Source: Blastocystis hominis
Taxonomy: Eukaryota; Sar; Bigyra; Opalinata; Blastocystidae
DNA length: 64,000 nt
Reading direction: 5' to 3'
NCBI RefSeq assembly: GCF_000151665.1
Contig: NW_013171827.1
Location: 393,066-457,065 of the forward strand
Shown: piece after piece, positions 62,617-64,000 of the stretch
How positions within the stretch are numbered: the stretch's first letter is position 1
Layout: the number at the start of each line of letters is the position of its first letter
Program-made: the position numbers and the translations under genes
The notes under the pieces: generated by a model
What the model saw: only the letters and a program-made list of their open reading frames with translations
Databases searched by the model: none
What the model was told of the DNA's origin: nothing

Positions 62617-62775
62617 CATTTCTTTCTACACCTATTTTCGTGAATCTCGTATCGTCGCATTATATATGAACCCCCACATATTTGCAATCCACCTAATCAT
62701 TTACCTCTTTATTATTATTATTATTATTATTACCTAAATCAACAATCTCTGCTTTTCACACACATTTTTTCAGTT
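62617..62775. other. Spacer upstream of dynamin gene
   Basis: Contains a (TTA)n tract at about 62712-62736 and a T-rich stretch ending TTTTTTCAG just before the dynamin ATG, which could itself be a splice acceptor for a leader exon. Confidence 0.4.
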
Positions 62776-64000
62776 ATGAGTAGTTATCGCGGTGACTATT
62801 CTTCTGAACATAGTAGAAGGCAATAGTATAATCTTTTGGAGTGATTTCTAGGACACATTCCAGTCATTCGAGACGATCGAGCCAACCGACTGAAGACTCT
62901 TACGGAAGGGGAGAAAATCGAACGTTCCGATATTCGAGAGGTGAATATGAGGATCGTGAGGAAGATTATCCTCGAGAGTCGTATAGTCGTTACGACAATC
63001 AGGAAAGGGATAACTATGGATCTCGCAGTTCTCGACGAGGTCCAAATGACTCTACGGCACCTCGTCGTCCAGCTCCTCGACCCAATGACTATAAGCGTCG
63101 TCTTCCACCTCCTCCAGACGATTATACGGATTCCTATGAATCTAGAATCGTGCAGCGTCCACATCGTTCATCATCTACTTCTGAACGTTATGGCTACGCC
63201 GAAGAGGACTATTCTCGTTACAATGCAAAAGAAGACGAAGACGCAGACGAAAACGTGTACTATGACAGTGAGGGTCGTTTGTTTGATCATGCTGCGCCTC
63301 CTCCGACTCCTGCTCCGCAACCCAAAGAAAAACGCGAAGGTTTGCAAGGCCTCATCGAGATCGTGAACAAGATCCAAGAAGTGTTCGCCATCGTGGGCAA
63401 CAACGTCCTCGACATGCCCCAAATCGCCGTCGTCGGCGGCCAATCGAGCGGCAAAAGCAGCGTTCTCGAGAACATCGTCGGCAAGGACTTCCTTCCCCGC
63501 GGGAGCGGCATCGTCACGCGCCGCCCGCTCATCCTGCAGCTGATTTACGACGACTCTGTGCGCGCAGGTTTGCGTTGGAGCGCGCTGTCGACTAGATTTC
63601 GGCGTGTTTTTGCACAAACCGGGCCGGCAGTACTTCGATTTCGACGAAATCCGCGAGGAAATCGAAGCGGACACCATCCGCGAGACGGGCACAGGCATCT
63701 GCGTGTCCGAGCGACCCATCATTCTCAAGATCTACAGTCCGCACGTGATCAATCTGACGCTCATCGACCTCCCCGGAATCACGCGGTTCCCCTTTGTTTC
63801 TCCGATTTATGTAGAGTGCCGGTGGGGGACCAGCCGAAGGACATCGAGGTGATCATTCGGCGGATGGTTCTGAAGTTCATTCGGCAGCCGAACTGCATTA
63901 TCATGGCGGTGACGGCCGCGAATACGGATCTGGCGAACAGCGACGCGATCCAGATGGCGCGCGAAGTCGATCCGGAGGGCCTGCGAACGGTAGGCGTGCT
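62776..64000 (+). CDS. Dynamin-family GTPase, 5' part (runs off window), with RS/Tyr-rich N-terminal extension
   Basis: Membrane-remodelling GTPase. ATG 62776 ([16 protein letters not shown]); a 38-nt intron (about 62828-62865) leads to a disordered ~170-residue extension rich in Arg, Ser, Tyr and Asp with PPPP and APAPQP runs. The GTPase domain begins [16 protein letters not shown]1 [11 protein letters not shown] (about 63430), G2 region [12 protein letters not shown], then a 28-nt intron (about 63568-63595), [13 protein letters not shown]3 [11 protein letters not shown], a 29-nt intron (about 63791-63819), [11 protein letters not shown], and [18 protein letters not shown]. The sequence ends in what looks like another donor (GTAGGC, 63990). 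G4, stalk and GED lie beyond the window. Classical dynamins start almost at the GTPase domain, so the extension is unusual. Confidence 0.93.

Overview
The window is nuclear DNA of an anaerobic, intron-rich protist. It is most likely Blastocystis or a close opalinid relative such as Proteromonas. Three features support this. First, there is a mitochondrion-targeted pyruvate:ferredoxin oxidoreductase together with an iron-type NADPH alcohol dehydrogenase. Second, nearly every conserved gene is split by very short GT...AG introns of about 26-44 nt. Third, the octamer TGTTTGTT lies a few to a few tens of bases after many stop codons on both strands; it is the known 3'-end (polyadenylation) motif of Blastocystis. 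The species assignment is inference.

Layout. 1-25 kb is AT-rich, repeat-laden accessory DNA. It holds a Polinton/Maverick-type structural gene (444-1633), a frame-disrupted adhesin-like gene with fibronectin-III signatures (about 2.6-5.6 kb), a MORN plus BspA-like leucine-rich-repeat gene (6.6-8.4 kb), a 6 kb desert of tetranucleotide microsatellites, and a decayed Polinton (15.2-23.1 kb). The Polinton relic retains an integrase, a capsid-like reverse-strand gene, small NPxTGR-motif proteins and a protein-primed DNA polymerase B, all carrying in-frame stops or frameshifts. Fragments of the LRR gene family flank both Polinton pieces.

25-53 kb is a GC-richer, gene-dense housekeeping block: PFO, RPF2 (reverse), Fe-alcohol dehydrogenase, a small coiled-coil protein, a DHHC palmitoyltransferase, an armadillo-like protein, a large MORN protein, a MOCOS-like sulfurase (reverse), a giant protein with two ubiquitin-like domains and a coiled coil (reverse), a small unknown gene, a cyclin, casein kinase 2 alpha, tRNA-Asp, and PRPF4 (WD40 splicing factor) followed closely by an unknown gene. 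Intergenic gaps here can be only about 20 nt.

53-64 kb returns to AT-rich DNA with two more MORN/LRR genes (one reverse, one forward), unknown genes, a polytopic DUF1295/5-alpha-reductase-like membrane protein, a candidate box C/D snoRNA and the 5' part of a dynamin-family GTPase that runs off the window.

The housekeeping genes do not form operons. PFO and the Fe-ADH are functionally linked in anaerobic pyruvate and aldehyde metabolism. RPF2, PRPF4, the candidate snoRNA and the tRNA belong to RNA and ribosome metabolism. Exon boundaries below were worked out by eye from frame continuity, GT...AG ends and family consensus; those marked uncertain were not resolved.
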